This document shows positions 19,843 through 29,409 of a stretch of 64,000 bases of DNA, piece after piece. This stretch comes from Halobacillus litoralis. GTDB taxonomy: Bacteria; Bacillota; Bacilli; Bacillales; Halobacillaceae. The notes under the pieces are model-generated. The model saw only the letters and a program-made list of their open reading frames with translations. It ran no database searches and was not told the DNA's origin. The stretch is from contig NZ_CP129016.1 in NCBI RefSeq assembly GCF_020524085.2, forward strand, positions 2,288,001 to 2,352,000. Direction: 5' to 3'. The position numbers were made by a program, and so were the translations under genes. Position 1 is the stretch's first letter; the number at the start of each line of letters is the position of its first letter.

Positions 19843-20127
19843 TTATTTTAGCCAATGCTCTACCCCGTATTCTTTTGCCATTTTCATGAGCAGTTTATTT
19901 ACAGATCTCGCGGTATCTTTCGAAGTTATTTTGGCGAGTCTGCTTAACATTCGTTTCCGTCCATCCGGGTCGAAGGGGTTATCCTTGTTAGTCTTCAATG
20001 CTTTGACAATAGCAGCAGCTTCATCCTTTGTTATCGGGATTTGGTATTTCTGACTATAAAAAAGTAGTTCTTTTCCGGTTAACTGCTTCAATTTCTGGGT
20101 AATTAACTGTTGTGCCACATTCTTCAT
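19843..20127 (-). CDS. DUF2624 family protein (YqfT-like)
   Basis: 94 residues, charged and soluble, starting MKNVAQQLITQKLKQLTGKE; the motif ITKDEAAAIVKAL and a helical C-terminus match the DUF2624 family by position and pattern. In B. subtilis yqfT follows nfo (yqfS). No function is known. The orientation is opposite to nfo and the next gene. Confidence 0.7.
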   Translation of the reverse strand: MKNVAQQLITQKLKQLTGKELLFYSQKYQIPITKDEAAAIVKALKTNKDNPFDPDGRKRMLSRLAKITSKDTARSVNKLLMKMAKEYGVEHWLK

Positions 20128-20317
20128 AGGCTTATACTCCCTCTCTCCTTATTTACTACACCATATGAATGTTGAGAAGGATTTGTGTTTTTAAATAATT
20201 ATGTCTATAAGTATTTCAATTGAATTACATATTTCATTCGGTTAGTATAAGCCAATGGGTTTAGTGGGGAACTGGTCAAAAGTACCAGTGTGCATAAAGT
20301 GAAGGAGTGAAACATAT

Positions 20318-21046
20318 ATGAAGGAACAAAAACCTCTTTGGACAATGGGTGTGTTGATGCTGCTCGTTGTGGCGACATTCTTTACTATAAACCAATGGAA
20401 CCAAAAGCAGGAAAAAGCCTTGGCTGACCAAAAACAGGAATTAAAAAATAAAAATGAAAAGCTATCTCTGGAAATTGAGCGGTTACAATCCACGAATGAA
20501 TATTTAAAGGATCAGCCGTCAGCAGAACAAGAAAAAAATGGGTATCATACATGGCCGGAAATCGAAAAAAATGCAGAAATCCTTGTAAGTGAAAGTGATG
20601 GGAATTTCAAAAAATCGTGGGCAATGTACCTCGTTAAGGAAGCGCAGCGCTATGAGATCAACCCCTTCCTTGTTTATGAACTACTGAAGGTGGAAACAGG
20701 GGGAACCTTTGACCCTAAGCTCGTGGGACCTGAAACAAAATATGGACATGCTTATGGGATGTCACAATTTATGAAAAACACGGCCCCTTGGATTGCCGAT
20801 ATGGCTGGTTTACCTTATGAAGAAGAGTTGCTTTTCGATCCTTATTATTCCATGCAATTATCCTTAGTTTATTTAGATTTCTTACAAAACAAATATGATG
20901 ATTGGGATGAAGCACTTACGGCGTATCACCGGGGGATGGGCGGTTTAAAGGAATATAAAAAAGAAAATGGACATGCCGAAAGCTGGTATGCAAAAGAAAT
21001 TCAAAAGAAGGCAGAAAACCATACGGCCGTCGTATTAGCGAATTGA
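20318..21046 (+). CDS. Membrane-anchored lytic transglycosylase (SLT domain)
   Basis: 242 residues: one N-terminal helix (MGVLMLLVVATFFTI), a coiled-coil (residues 30-70) and a C-terminal SLT-type domain with likely catalytic Glu in LLKVETGG and the motifs YGMSQFMKNTAPW and ALTAYHRGMGG. Such enzymes cleave glycan strands of peptidoglycan outside the cell, forming 1,6-anhydro ends. The ATG follows GAAGGAGTG. In B. subtilis this slot holds yqfU and zur, which are absent. A hairpin (ACTGGT/ACCAGT, 20271-20289) lies in the leader. Confidence 0.85.
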   Translation: MKEQKPLWTMGVLMLLVVATFFTINQWNQKQEKALADQKQELKNKNEKLSLEIERLQSTNEYLKDQPSAEQEKNGYHTWPEIEKNAEILVSESDGNFKKSWAMYLVKEAQRYEINPFLVYELLKVETGGTFDPKLVGPETKYGHAYGMSQFMKNTAPWIADMAGLPYEEELLFDPYYSMQLSLVYLDFLQNKYDDWDEALTAYHRGMGGLKEYKKENGHAESWYAKEIQKKAENHTAVVLAN

Positions 21047-21050
21047 TTAG

Positions 21051-21083
21051 AAGCGTCTGACGTTAAGTCAGGCGCTTTTTTAC
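21051..21083 (+). terminator. Terminator after the lytic transglycosylase
   Basis: AAGCGTCTGAC and GTCAGGCGCTT around GTTAA, then TTTTTT. Confidence 0.88.
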
Positions 21084-21161
21084 CATCAAATCCCTCATGT
21101 AATTTCTTGTACTCTCCATATAATAATCATGATTCTTCAAACAGAAAGTGAGGGTATTCTA

Positions 21162-21737
21162 ATGCATGATCCGAAAGATACTGTTGAGAATCAGCATAAA
21201 ACGCAAAAAGCCCCAGAACATGGCGATGAATTAGAGCAAGTTCATGAAGAGGCTGTGGACGAGCATGATGAGCCGTCGACAGAACAAGTACTGAATGAAG
21301 CTTTTGAAGAAATACAAGACCAGGATTTAAGGCAGGAAGCTGGTTATAAAGAAGCTAGAGCTTCTGACTTTGATGACGTTGTAGCGGTCGATGATCATGG
21401 CCGTGGGTCAGATCAGCCTGTTTATGGGGATAGTTATGAGGAAGAGTTCGCTCAGGAAGCGGCTGTAGGCCCTATAGATGAGCCGATGAATAACGAGGAA
21501 AAGGAAACAACAATGAAAGAAGAGGAAGATGTAAAAGTGGGGATGGGCTGGTTGGGGTTATCCGCCGCAATCCTTTCTTTCTTTTTTGCTCCATTAATTC
21601 TTGGTGCTGCCGGGATTGTTCTCGGTATCATTGGTAAGCGACGCGGAGCCGATACACTAGGGAATATGGCGATTATTGTCAGTGTTGTTTCCATCGCATT
21701 TTCATTATTCTTCGCCCCGATATACAACTTGATATAA
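21162..21737 (+). CDS. YqfX-like membrane protein with long acidic N-terminus
   Basis: 191 residues from the ATG at 21162; an upstream in-frame ATG at 21129 lacks a ribosome-binding site. Residues 1-125 are hydrophilic and very acidic (Glu/Asp/His rich). The C-terminus has two helices around GWLGLSAAILSFFFAPLI and MAIIVSVVSIAFSLFFAPIY separated by GIIGKRRG, resembling DUF4190-type membrane hairpins. The position upstream of ispG matches B. subtilis yqfX. Function unknown. Confidence 0.68.
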   Translation: MHDPKDTVENQHKTQKAPEHGDELEQVHEEAVDEHDEPSTEQVLNEAFEEIQDQDLRQEAGYKEARASDFDDVVAVDDHGRGSDQPVYGDSYEEEFAQEAAVGPIDEPMNNEEKETTMKEEEDVKVGMGWLGLSAAILSFFFAPLILGAAGIVLGIIGKRRGADTLGNMAIIVSVVSIAFSLFFAPIYNLI

Positions 21738-21771
21738 AAAAAAGGTGACCCTGATCAGGGTCACCTTTTTT
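21737..21771. terminator. Bidirectional terminator between yqfX-like gene and ispG
   Basis: A near-perfect palindrome: AAAAAAGGTGACCC, TGATCA core, then its complement ending TTTTTT. It serves the converging genes; the ispG stop codon touches its edge. Confidence 0.92.
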
Positions 21772-22894
21772 AGGATTGTTCTTGCTCTTGTTTTAATTTT
21801 TCTTTTTCCTGACGCTCTTTTTCGTAGTGTTCCTCAGCCAATTTATCGACTTCTTTCTTCAATTCATCCACCATGATGTCTTCCGGTACTTTACGGATGA
21901 TTTCCCCGTGACGGAAGAGTAAACCTTCTCCTCGGGCACCGGCAATACCGATGTCTGCTTCTCTAGCTTCACCTGGACCATTGACAGCGCAGCCGAGTAC
22001 GGCTACTTTAATTGGTGCTTTAATCGTCTGGATATATTCTTCAACCTCATTGGCAATAGAAATCAAGTCGATTTCAATCCGTCCACAAGTCGGACAGGAA
22101 ATTAGAGTCGCGGCGTTCGATGCAAGACCGAATGATTTGAGAAGCTCTTTCGCTACTTTTACTTCTTCAACAGGGTCAGCACTCAAGCTGATCCGTACGG
22201 TACTTCCAATTCCTTTACTCAAGATGGCTCCAAGTCCTGCAGCACTTTTCACTGTACCTGCGAAAAGGGTTCCTGATTCAGTGATTCCCAAGTGTATCGG
22301 ATAGTTGAAAGCTGCCGCAGCTTTTTCATAAGCTTCGATAGCCAATTTCACATCAGAAGCTTTAAGGGATACGATGATATCGTGGAAATCAAGGTCCTCA
22401 AGAATCTTAATGTGATGCAAGGCACTCTCAACCATCCCGTCTGCGGTCGGATAACCGTATTTCTCAAGGATATGGCGCTCAAGTGAACCTGCATTAACTC
22501 CGATTCGGATTGGAATGCCTTTTGCTTTTGCCGCTTTCACAACTTCTTCAACTTTTTCGCGTTTGCCGATGTTCCCAGGGTTGATACGAATCTTGTCTGC
22601 TCCACCTTCAATGGCTTTCAATGCTTTTTTATAATCGAAGTGGATATCAACGACCAATGGGATGTTGATGCGTTTTTTAATTTCAGGAATTGCGTCAGCA
22701 GCTCTGTCATCAGGGCACGCCACTCGGACGATCTGACAGCCGGCTTCCTCCAGGCGCTTGATTTCAGCGACTGTTGCTTCTACATCGTGTGTTTTGGTGG
22801 TAGTCATGGATTGGATCACAACCTCATCAGATCCACCTATCGTAACGTCACCGACTCTTACGGGACGAGTATCTTTTCTGTGCGTAATTGCCAT
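21770..22894 (-). CDS. ispG: 4-hydroxy-3-methylbut-2-en-1-yl diphosphate synthase IspG
   Basis: 374 residues. The TIM-barrel part begins [20 protein letters not shown]; the C-terminal [4Fe-4S] domain has CPTCGR and [10 protein letters not shown]. It converts MEcPP to HMBPP, the substrate of IspH. The tail is unusually charged ([17 protein letters not shown]). The ATG is followed upstream on the minus strand by GGAGCG. Monocistronic, between convergent and divergent neighbours. Confidence 0.96.
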   Translation of the reverse strand: MAITHRKDTRPVRVGDVTIGGSDEVVIQSMTTTKTHDVEATVAEIKRLEEAGCQIVRVACPDDRAADAIPEIKKRINIPLVVDIHFDYKKALKAIEGGADKIRINPGNIGKREKVEEVVKAAKAKGIPIRIGVNAGSLERHILEKYGYPTADGMVESALHHIKILEDLDFHDIIVSLKASDVKLAIEAYEKAAAAFNYPIHLGITESGTLFAGTVKSAAGLGAILSKGIGSTVRISLSADPVEEVKVAKELLKSFGLASNAATLISCPTCGRIEIDLISIANEVEEYIQTIKAPIKVAVLGCAVNGPGEAREADIGIAGARGEGLLFRHGEIIRKVPEDIMVDELKKEVDKLAEEHYEKERQEKEKLKQEQEQS

Positions 22895-23144
22895 TAATAT
22901 CGCTCCTTTGTATATTCACAAAAAGGTATGCAAGATGAATTCCAATCTTCATTATAAGGGCTATTTTTGTAAATGAGAAGTCTGGACCCTTAAATATGAA
23001 CATTTGTGAGTTAAATTTGTGTAAACCCATAAATGCTGACATCATTATATCATGGGGATAATAAAGAAAAAATAATTGTAACTTTGAAACAAAAGAAGCT
23101 TTTCAAACGTACATATAGTAATTAAGGAGAGGATGTGAACCATC

Positions 23145-23765
23145 ATGTTTACTTATGATTGGATCGCTTTATTTATTACTTTTCTCGGCACGATGTTTTT
23201 AATTGGTGAATTACTCGTCAACATGCGCGGTGTATTCGCTATTATTGGCTTCGGCTTTATAACCGTTTATTTCTCGGGTTATCTTGAAACTGAAATGTTC
23301 ATAGTCATGATGCTCGTATATTTTCTCGGAATTATTCTTATGATCATTGATGGTAAACTCCTGAATGATGGGACACTTGCGACAATCGGCGCTGTAACGA
23401 TGATTATTGCCGTGGGCTTCAGTGCGCCTAATTGGGTGGCTGGTTTATACAGTGTGATAGGGGTCATTTTAGGAGGTGCGGCTTCCTTACTGTTCTTGAA
23501 AGTTTTCAAGCATAGAAAGATGTGGTCCAAAATGGCTCTCAATGATCAAATGTCCTCAGAAATGGGGTACAACTCAATGAATGAAAAGTACCAGTATTTA
23601 CTTGAACAACAAGGAGAAGCTCTGACAGATATGAGACCTGTAGGGACGGTGAAAATTGAGGAAGAAGAATATAGTGCCGTTTCAAATGGTCAATGGATTA
23701 CTCGCGGCGATCATATTAAAGTTGTTAAAGTAGATGGTACAAAAATCCTGGTCAAGAAGTTGTGA
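23145..23765 (+). CDS. NfeD-like membrane protein
   Basis: 206 residues: four hydrophobic helices in residues 5-125, then a soluble C-terminal OB-fold-like domain with the NfeD pattern GEALTDMRPVGTVKIEEEEY...GDHIKVVKVDGTKILVKKL. NfeD proteins usually partner with flotillin/SPFH proteins; none is adjacent here. The ATG has GGAGAGGATG upstream. Confidence 0.8.
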   Translation: MFTYDWIALFITFLGTMFLIGELLVNMRGVFAIIGFGFITVYFSGYLETEMFIVMMLVYFLGIILMIIDGKLLNDGTLATIGAVTMIIAVGFSAPNWVAGLYSVIGVILGGAASLLFLKVFKHRKMWSKMALNDQMSSEMGYNSMNEKYQYLLEQQGEALTDMRPVGTVKIEEEEYSAVSNGQWITRGDHIKVVKVDGTKILVKKL

Positions 23766-23859
23766 AATTACTAAACCTTAAAAGATCATTAACAATTCCT
23801 TAACACTCTGTCGTCATACTTTGTTTGTGCAATCAATCAAAGAGATGGAGTGTTTATTT

Positions 23860-25644
23860 ATGAAAAAAAGGATTCGACTCAAACCGATGGCACCAAAATT
23901 GGGATGGCCGCAAATCAACTTGCAGATAAGGTTAACAGCCATCGTTTGTGCCCTTGTGCTTATTTCAGTTTCTATGATTGGTTTCTTTTCTTATACAAAA
24001 GCTAAGGAAAATCAAATGAATTTGGTCCAGGATCGTCTGGAACGGGAGTTGTTGATGGCTCAGGATGTGGCAGAACAACTGATGTATGCCTTCGTTGGCG
24101 ACCAAGAAGAATTCACAAAACGCATGGAAGGATATTCAAATACTCAACAGGCGCAACTCCAACAAGATGGCTTATCCTCTGCAGCTTATATCATTAATAA
24201 CGAAGGAGTCTATTCTTATCCGACAATGGATCAAGCATCTCTTCCTGATTCACTTGGGAAGCAATTCCTGAGTAGAGAGAATGGCACAGAAACCATACAG
24301 TTGAACGGGGAAAGCTACGTACTATCTTATTCTCCGGTCCAAGAACTGCAAGGAATCTATGTTCTTGGAGTGCCAGAGAAGGATTTTATGAGTGGCGTGC
24401 GCCAAATGGCTATGTACACAGTGTTATTAGGAATAATAACCGTACTAGCAGTTGGCGTGGTTGTTTATTTTGTTGTTGGGAAAATTGTTCATCCTGTAAA
24501 ACAGATGCAGCGTGTCATGAAACAAGCAAGAAATGGGGTCTTATGTGAGGCGAGTTCCATTAAAACGAGTCTCCCTGAAATCCAATCGTTAAGAAAAAGC
24601 TATGAAGAACTGATACATAAAATTGCGGATATCCTGTCTTCCCTTCAAGGGGCTGTTGATCAACTTGAAAAGGGTGGTGAACAAATGGATGATTCCTCCA
24701 GGGAGTTAAAACTTGTCCATCAAGATCTCAGCAAAAGTGTGAATCAAGTCCAAGACGAAAGTGATCGAACTTCAGAATACATGGATAGTCAAAAAGAAGT
24801 TTTCGATGAATTGAACAAGGTGTTCGGTCAGTTACATGAAACATTGGAAACCCTATTTGGTGAACAGGGGCGAATGAACGATGCTGTTCACTCAGGAAAT
24901 GGCGGGGTGGAGCAGGTCGAACAATCTTTCCATAGCTTTAGAAAAGAACTTCAGGGGATGACATCAAGAATCGAATCTTTCCAAGATTACATGTTGAACA
25001 TTCAGGATTCGGGCACCAAAATACAAGATATTGCAGAGCAGACGAGAATGCTTGCATTGAATGCCTCCATTGAAGCTGCCCGTGCTGGCGAACATGGAAA
25101 GGGGTTTGCCGTGGTCGCACAGGAAGTCAGAAAACTTGCCGACCGATCCAGAACAGCAGCTGTGGATATTGACCAGCGGATGAAGCAGGTCATGTCGCTC
25201 GGAGGAGATCTTTCCGCACAATTTGATCAAATGGAAAAAGAGATACAGGAAAGACAACTTCAAATGAATGTATCAAAGAAAGCTTTCAGAAACCTTTCTG
25301 AAGGAATGAGCTCGTTTAATCTCCAATTAGAGTCCACGAAAGACCAATTGAAAAATGGCAATGAGGTTATGCCGCGTATGGAAAATGTTATGGCAGGTAT
25401 GAAGAAAGTTATATTAAATCAAGCTCGTTCCACTGAACGATTAGTAAAAACTTCTGACCGACAACAAATTACGATGAAAACGTTCGATGCATTTACCTAT
25501 GACTTAATTGCACTTACTCAAGAGCTTTCCAGTATTATTGCTTCCAATCAATTTGAAAATGATGAAATGGTAGAGGAACAATCCCAGTTAACTTTAAGAG
25601 AAGAACTTGAAGAAGACACTATAATAGAAGAGAAGGTTTCATAA
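23860..25644 (+). CDS. Methyl-accepting chemotaxis protein
   Basis: About 594 residues from the ATG at 23860 (GAGATGGAG upstream; the frame is open further upstream). Layout: short basic N-terminus, TM1 near residues 25-50, an extracytoplasmic sensor of about 125 residues, TM2 ([20 protein letters not shown]), HAMP, and a signalling domain with the hairpin tip [20 protein letters not shown]. It would relay an external signal to CheA; the ligand is not predictable. No che gene is nearby. Confidence 0.93.
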   Translation: MKKRIRLKPMAPKLGWPQINLQIRLTAIVCALVLISVSMIGFFSYTKAKENQMNLVQDRLERELLMAQDVAEQLMYAFVGDQEEFTKRMEGYSNTQQAQLQQDGLSSAAYIINNEGVYSYPTMDQASLPDSLGKQFLSRENGTETIQLNGESYVLSYSPVQELQGIYVLGVPEKDFMSGVRQMAMYTVLLGIITVLAVGVVVYFVVGKIVHPVKQMQRVMKQARNGVLCEASSIKTSLPEIQSLRKSYEELIHKIADILSSLQGAVDQLEKGGEQMDDSSRELKLVHQDLSKSVNQVQDESDRTSEYMDSQKEVFDELNKVFGQLHETLETLFGEQGRMNDAVHSGNGGVEQVEQSFHSFRKELQGMTSRIESFQDYMLNIQDSGTKIQDIAEQTRMLALNASIEAARAGEHGKGFAVVAQEVRKLADRSRTAAVDIDQRMKQVMSLGGDLSAQFDQMEKEIQERQLQMNVSKKAFRNLSEGMSSFNLQLESTKDQLKNGNEVMPRMENVMAGMKKVILNQARSTERLVKTSDRQQITMKTFDAFTYDLIALTQELSSIIASNQFENDEMVEEQSQLTLREELEEDTIIEEKVS

Positions 25645-25672
25645 AGGGTCCTATGAGGGCCTTTTTTTTATC
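25643..25672 (+). terminator. Terminator after the chemoreceptor
   Basis: AAGGGTCC and GGGCCTTT pair with G-U tolerance around TATGA, followed by a T run. Confidence 0.8.
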
Positions 25673-25839
25673 GGAAAATTCGAATATCATACAACAGTTG
25701 TGTCAGTATTATACGAATGTAAATTTAATGTTAAGATTCATGAATTATCTTTACAAAAGCTTTTTCCATGGTTAATATGAGTGAGGTTGTTTTAAAAAGA
25801 GAAAAATGATGAAACTTGGATGAAGAAAGGGTGGAGAAC

Positions 25840-27477
25840 ATGGAAATCGATGTGCAACAGATGATATTTGAATTCATCGGTGGACTCGGTATCTTTCTAT
25901 TTGGATTGAAGTATATGGCGGACGGGTTGCAACGTTCTGCCGGGGACCGTTTGAGGGAACTTTTGGACCGATTTACAAGCAATCCTTTTATGGGTGTTAT
26001 TGCAGGTACAGTCGTTACAATCTTGGTGCAAAGTAGTAGTACAACTACCGTATTGACTGTAGGACTTGTTAATGCGGGTTTCATGACCTTTAGACAAGCG
26101 ATTGGTGTTATTATGGGGGCCAACATTGGTACAACCATGACAGCATTTATCATAGGTATAGATATTAAGGATTATGGATTGCCAATCCTTGCTGTGGGTG
26201 CATTCTTACTATTCTTCTTCAAAAGTAAGAAAGTGGTGAGCTTTGGACAGACTGTCTTCGGTTTAGGATCTCTGTTCTTTGGACTTGAAGTGATGAGCGG
26301 AGGGGTAAAGCCACTTCGATCATTACAGGCTTTCCAAGATTTGACGGTGAATATGAGTGATAACCCGATTCTGGGTGTTATTGTAGGTACCTTATTTACA
26401 GTTATCGTGCAAAGTTCCAGTGCAACAATTGGGATCTTGCAAACGTTGTTGGGAGAAGGGCTTGTCGATTTACAAGCAGCAATTCCTGTATTGTTTGGTG
26501 ATAATATCGGGACCACGATTACCGCTGTTCTTGCATCCATCGGTGCAAGTGTAGGGGCGAAGCGAGCTGCATTTGCTCACGTCATATTCAACGTGTTAGG
26601 TGCTACCGTATTTTTGATATTACTCGTTCCATTCGAGAGGTATGTGAACTGGTTACAAACATCGATGGATCTTGAACCTGAAATGACCATTGCATTTGCA
26701 CATGGTTCATTTAACATCGCTAATACAATTGTTCAATTCCCGTTTATTGCAGTCCTCGCATGGATTGTCATTAAATTGGTGCCAGGTAAGGATTCAGAAA
26801 TTGACCATAAACCACAGCATTTGGATCCGATCTTTATTGAACAATCTCCATCCCTTGCTTTAGACCAAGCAAAAGAAGAAGTAGTTCGTATGGGTGAATA
26901 TGCTTATAAAGGTCTTGAAGAAACAAGCCTTTATTTGAACAATAAACAACAAAAGCACTCTGAACTTGCTATGCAAATTGAAGATGCTTTGAACAATCTT
27001 GACCGTAAAATTACTGATTATCTTGTTGATCTTTCTCAAGCATCTCTTTCAGATGAGGAAAGTCATAAGCATTCCGCACTAATGGATTCTGTCAGAGACT
27101 TAGAACGGATTGGTGACCACTTCGAGAATATTATTGAGTTGATTGACTATAAGAACTCAAATAAAGTAAACCTTACTCCTCAGGCGATCGAGGATTTGAA
27201 TACAATGTTTGACCTTACGTTAATGACTGTTAAGCAGGCAACAAGATCTCTTGAAACAATGAGCCGTGAAGAAGCATTGGCTGTTGTCCAAAAAGAGAAT
27301 GAATTGGATCGTATGGAACGGAGTTATCGTAAGAAACATATCATCCGTTTGAACGAGGGTGTATGTACAGGACAAGCAGGAATTGTATTCGTAGACATGA
27401 TCAGCAACTTAGAGCGTATCGGTGACCATGCCGTGAATATTGCTGAGGAAGTTTTGGGAGAAAAAGAAAGTTTATAA
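25840..27477 (+). CDS. Na/Pi cotransporter family protein with C-terminal PhoU-like domain
   Basis: 545 residues from the ATG at 25840 (GGGTGGAG upstream; a TTG at 25816 is less likely). Two inverted Na_Pi_cotrans repeats carry the signature QSSSTTTVLTVG and QSSSATIGILQ. The last 190 residues are two PhoU-like helical repeats (LERIGDHFENI and LERIGDHAVNIAEE). It probably imports phosphate with sodium, or is a paralogue with another anion. The PhoU-like tail suggests built-in regulation. Confidence 0.9.
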   Translation: MEIDVQQMIFEFIGGLGIFLFGLKYMADGLQRSAGDRLRELLDRFTSNPFMGVIAGTVVTILVQSSSTTTVLTVGLVNAGFMTFRQAIGVIMGANIGTTMTAFIIGIDIKDYGLPILAVGAFLLFFFKSKKVVSFGQTVFGLGSLFFGLEVMSGGVKPLRSLQAFQDLTVNMSDNPILGVIVGTLFTVIVQSSSATIGILQTLLGEGLVDLQAAIPVLFGDNIGTTITAVLASIGASVGAKRAAFAHVIFNVLGATVFLILLVPFERYVNWLQTSMDLEPEMTIAFAHGSFNIANTIVQFPFIAVLAWIVIKLVPGKDSEIDHKPQHLDPIFIEQSPSLALDQAKEEVVRMGEYAYKGLEETSLYLNNKQQKHSELAMQIEDALNNLDRKITDYLVDLSQASLSDEESHKHSALMDSVRDLERIGDHFENIIELIDYKNSNKVNLTPQAIEDLNTMFDLTLMTVKQATRSLETMSREEALAVVQKENELDRMERSYRKKHIIRLNEGVCTGQAGIVFVDMISNLERIGDHAVNIAEEVLGEKESL

Positions 27478-27480
27478 AGT

Positions 27481-27513
27481 AAAAAGGCGGCTGACAAAGC
27501 CGTCTTTTTTTTG
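27481..27513 (+). terminator. Terminator after the Na/Pi transporter
   Basis: AAAAGGCGGCT and AGCCGTCTTTT around GACAA, ending in a T run. Confidence 0.88.
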
Positions 27514-27877
27514 GATAAGCACCACAAAGAATTTTTTGAAAAAGAGTAAAGAGTGAATGGGGAAGGTTTAATATCAAGATCATATGTTGATTTATCCACT
27601 CTCTATAAAGAAATGAAATAGTTATTCCAGTAGTAGATAAAGCTACGTCTATGCTAAAGGGGTAGATGGACGGTGAGACTCTTAAAGGATGTTCAGAGAG
27701 CTATCTCTTCCGTAGTAAGAATACAAGGATGTTTTTTAAGTTCTTGTTCAAAGGAAAGCGAACCGAGAACCTTTCCTGCTGTCCTTAAAGCACACAAATT
27801 TCATGGGAATGTTATTACCCCTTCAAGGAACTAATGTGATGGAATATTCAATACATTATTTTTTCTTCAAAAAACCC
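27514..27877. other. Gene-free stretch upstream of the tRNA promoters
   Basis: About 360 bases with no supportable ORF and no recognised RNA family or repeat on either strand. Confidence 0.5.
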
Positions 27878-27906
27878 TTGAAAGGAAAAGGAGGGCGTGA
27901 TATATT
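27878..27906 (+). promoter_or_regulatory. Promoter P1 of the tRNA cluster
   Basis: TTGAAA (27878-27883), 17-base spacer, TATATT (27901-27906). It is followed by TTGTCGCT, a context repeated after P2. Confidence 0.7.
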
Positions 27907-27939
27907 ATTTTTGTCGCTGATTTGAGAGAGAAAAAACAG

Positions 27940-27968
27940 TTGACGTCATGAGATTGAAATGGTATATT
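27940..27968 (+). promoter_or_regulatory. Promoter P2 of the tRNA cluster
   Basis: TTGACG (27940-27945), 17-base spacer, TATATT (27963-27968). It lies 62 bases after P1, and both are followed by GTCGCT; the tandem layout resembles rRNA operon promoters of Bacillaceae. Confidence 0.75.
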
Positions 27969-27997
27969 AATTAAGTCGCTCATAAGCGATATTAAAT

Positions 27998-28074
27998 GGC
28001 GGTGTAGCTCAGCTGGCTAGAGCGTACGGTTCATACCCGTGAGGTCGTGGGTTCGATTCCCTCCACCGCCACCA
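27998..28074 (+). tRNA. tRNA-Met (CAT), elongator type
   Basis: 77 bases including encoded CCA. Acceptor arms GGCGGTG/CACCGCC; anticodon arm TACGG-TTCATAC-CCGTG with anticodon CAT. The sequence closely resembles B. subtilis elongator tRNA-Met rather than the initiator (no C1:A72-type mismatch). Confidence 0.95.
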
Positions 28075-28096
28075 AATATACATAATTAAAAAACGT

Positions 28097-28173
28097 GGCG
28101 GTTGTGGCGAAGTGGTTAACGCACCGGATTGTGGTTCCGGCATTCGTGGGTTCGATTCCCATCAACCGCCCCA
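28097..28173 (+). tRNA. tRNA-His (GTG)
   Basis: 77 bases counting the encoded extra G at position -1, which pairs with discriminator C73, the tRNA-His identity feature. Anticodon loop TTGTGGT with GTG; CCA is encoded. Confidence 0.95.
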
Positions 28174-28176
28174 TGT

Positions 28177-28253
28177 GGACCCTTAGCTCAGCTGGTTAGA
28201 GCTATCGGCTCATAACCGATCGGTCGCAGGTTCGAGTCCTGCAGGGTCCACCA
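28177..28253 (+). tRNA. tRNA with CAT anticodon, probably tRNA-Ile2 (lysidine-modified)
   Basis: 77 bases, acceptor GGACCCT/AGGGTCC, anticodon arm ATCGG-CTCATAA-CCGAT, CCA encoded. The body matches the minor tRNA-Ile pattern of Bacilli (GGACCYTTAGCTCAG), where C34 becomes lysidine and the tRNA reads AUA. A simple scan would label it Met. Confidence 0.85.
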
Positions 28254-28264
28254 TAACATCTTAC

Positions 28265-28357
28265 GGAGGAGTACCCAAGTTTGGCTGAAGGGAGCGGTCT
28301 TGAAAACCGCCAGAGGCTTTACGGCCCGCGGGGGTTCGAATCCCTCCTCCTCCGCCA
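28265..28357 (+). tRNA. tRNA-Ser (TGA)
   Basis: 93 bases with a long variable arm (CAGAGGCTTTACGGCCCG region), acceptor GGAGGAG/CTCCTCC, anticodon TGA in CTTGAAA, discriminator G and encoded CCA. Confidence 0.95.
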
Positions 28358-28445
28358 TCATACATACTCAACGAAATAACATGATAGCACAGAACATCTT
28401 TGAAATAAGATGTAGCAAAAGTAGAAAAAATTTCTTATCTCACAT

Positions 28446-28518
<73 letters not shown>

Positions 28519-28528
28519 CTCTTTCTAA

Positions 28529-28558
28529 ACAATCAAGTGATACTTGGTTGTTTTTTTA
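28529..28558 (+). terminator. Terminator of the tRNA cluster
   Basis: CAATCAAG and CTTGGTTG around TGATA, then seven T. Confidence 0.88.
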
Positions 28559-28694
28559 TGTTTTAAAATTTTCTTTCAGGGAATTCTTAATATCGTGATG
28601 CAAAACATTTGCTAATCAAAATTCCGTTTGATAATGTAAAATGTGAAGCGTAATGCTTCGGTTTTACATATTAATTTAAAGGAGGAGTTACATT

Positions 28695-29306
28695 ATGGCT
28701 AAATTTGAACTACCAGAACTACCTTATGCTTATGATGCGCTAGAACCTACTATTGATAAGGAAACAATGAACATCCACCATACGAAGCACCACAACGGAT
28801 ATGTGACAAAGCTTAACAATGCACTTGAAGGACACGCAGATCTTCAAGATAAATCTTTGGAAGAGCTTCTTTCCAATAATCTTTCTGTTGTACCTGAGGA
28901 TATTCGCACAGCAGTGCGCCGAAACGGTGGCGGCCACTCAAACCACAGCCTTTTCTGGACAATCATGTCTCCGAATGGCGGCGGTGAACCAACGGGCGAT
29001 CTTTCTACAAAAATTAACGATACGTTCGGCGGTTTCGACCAGTTCAAAGAGAAGTTTGAAGAAACGGCAAAAGGCCGCTTCGGATCTGGTTGGGCTTGGT
29101 TAGTAGTCAATAATGGTGATCTTGAAGTAATCGATACTCTTAACCAAGATTCTCCGATTATGGAAGGTAAAACTCCAATCTTAGGTCTTGATGTTTGGGA
29201 GCATGCGTATTACCTGAACTATCAAAACCGTCGTCCTGATTATGTTTCAGCATTCTGGAACGTTGTAAATTGGGAAGTTGCTAAGCGTTTTGACGCTGCT
29301 AAATAA
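28695..29306 (+). CDS. sodA: Superoxide dismutase (Mn type)
   Basis: 203 residues, full length. Metal-ligand segments [18 protein letters not shown] and [12 protein letters not shown] are all present; overall similarity is to Bacillus MnSOD, though metal choice cannot be proved by sequence. It disproportionates superoxide in the cytosol. A strong AAAGGAGGAG precedes the ATG, and a small hairpin (GAAGC/GCTTC, 28645-28659) lies in the leader. sodA-yqgE-pbpA order is as in B. subtilis. Confidence 0.96.
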   Translation: MAKFELPELPYAYDALEPTIDKETMNIHHTKHHNGYVTKLNNALEGHADLQDKSLEELLSNNLSVVPEDIRTAVRRNGGGHSNHSLFWTIMSPNGGGEPTGDLSTKINDTFGGFDQFKEKFEETAKGRFGSGWAWLVVNNGDLEVIDTLNQDSPIMEGKTPILGLDVWEHAYYLNYQNRRPDYVSAFWNVVNWEVAKRFDAAK

Positions 29307-29318
29307 TTGAAAATTACG

Positions 29319-29357
29319 GAGAGGCATGGATATTAATCCATGCCTCTCTTTTTTGTA
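29319..29357 (+). terminator. Terminator after sodA
   Basis: GAGAGGCATGGAT and ATCCATGCCTCTC around ATTA, then TTTTTT. Confidence 0.93.
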
Positions 29358-29409
29358 TATCTCCTTTTGTTCTGAAAACACTAAAGGTGAACACAAAGGA
29401 GACATGGAT

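Noticed and set aside
25725..25780. PhoP box upstream of the Na/Pi transporter
   Set aside because: TTAAGA, TTCATG and TTTACA occur but not with an 11-base period.
28177..28253. Third tRNA as initiator tRNA-Met
   Set aside because: It starts with a paired G1 and has the body of tRNA-Ile2; the initiator features are absent.
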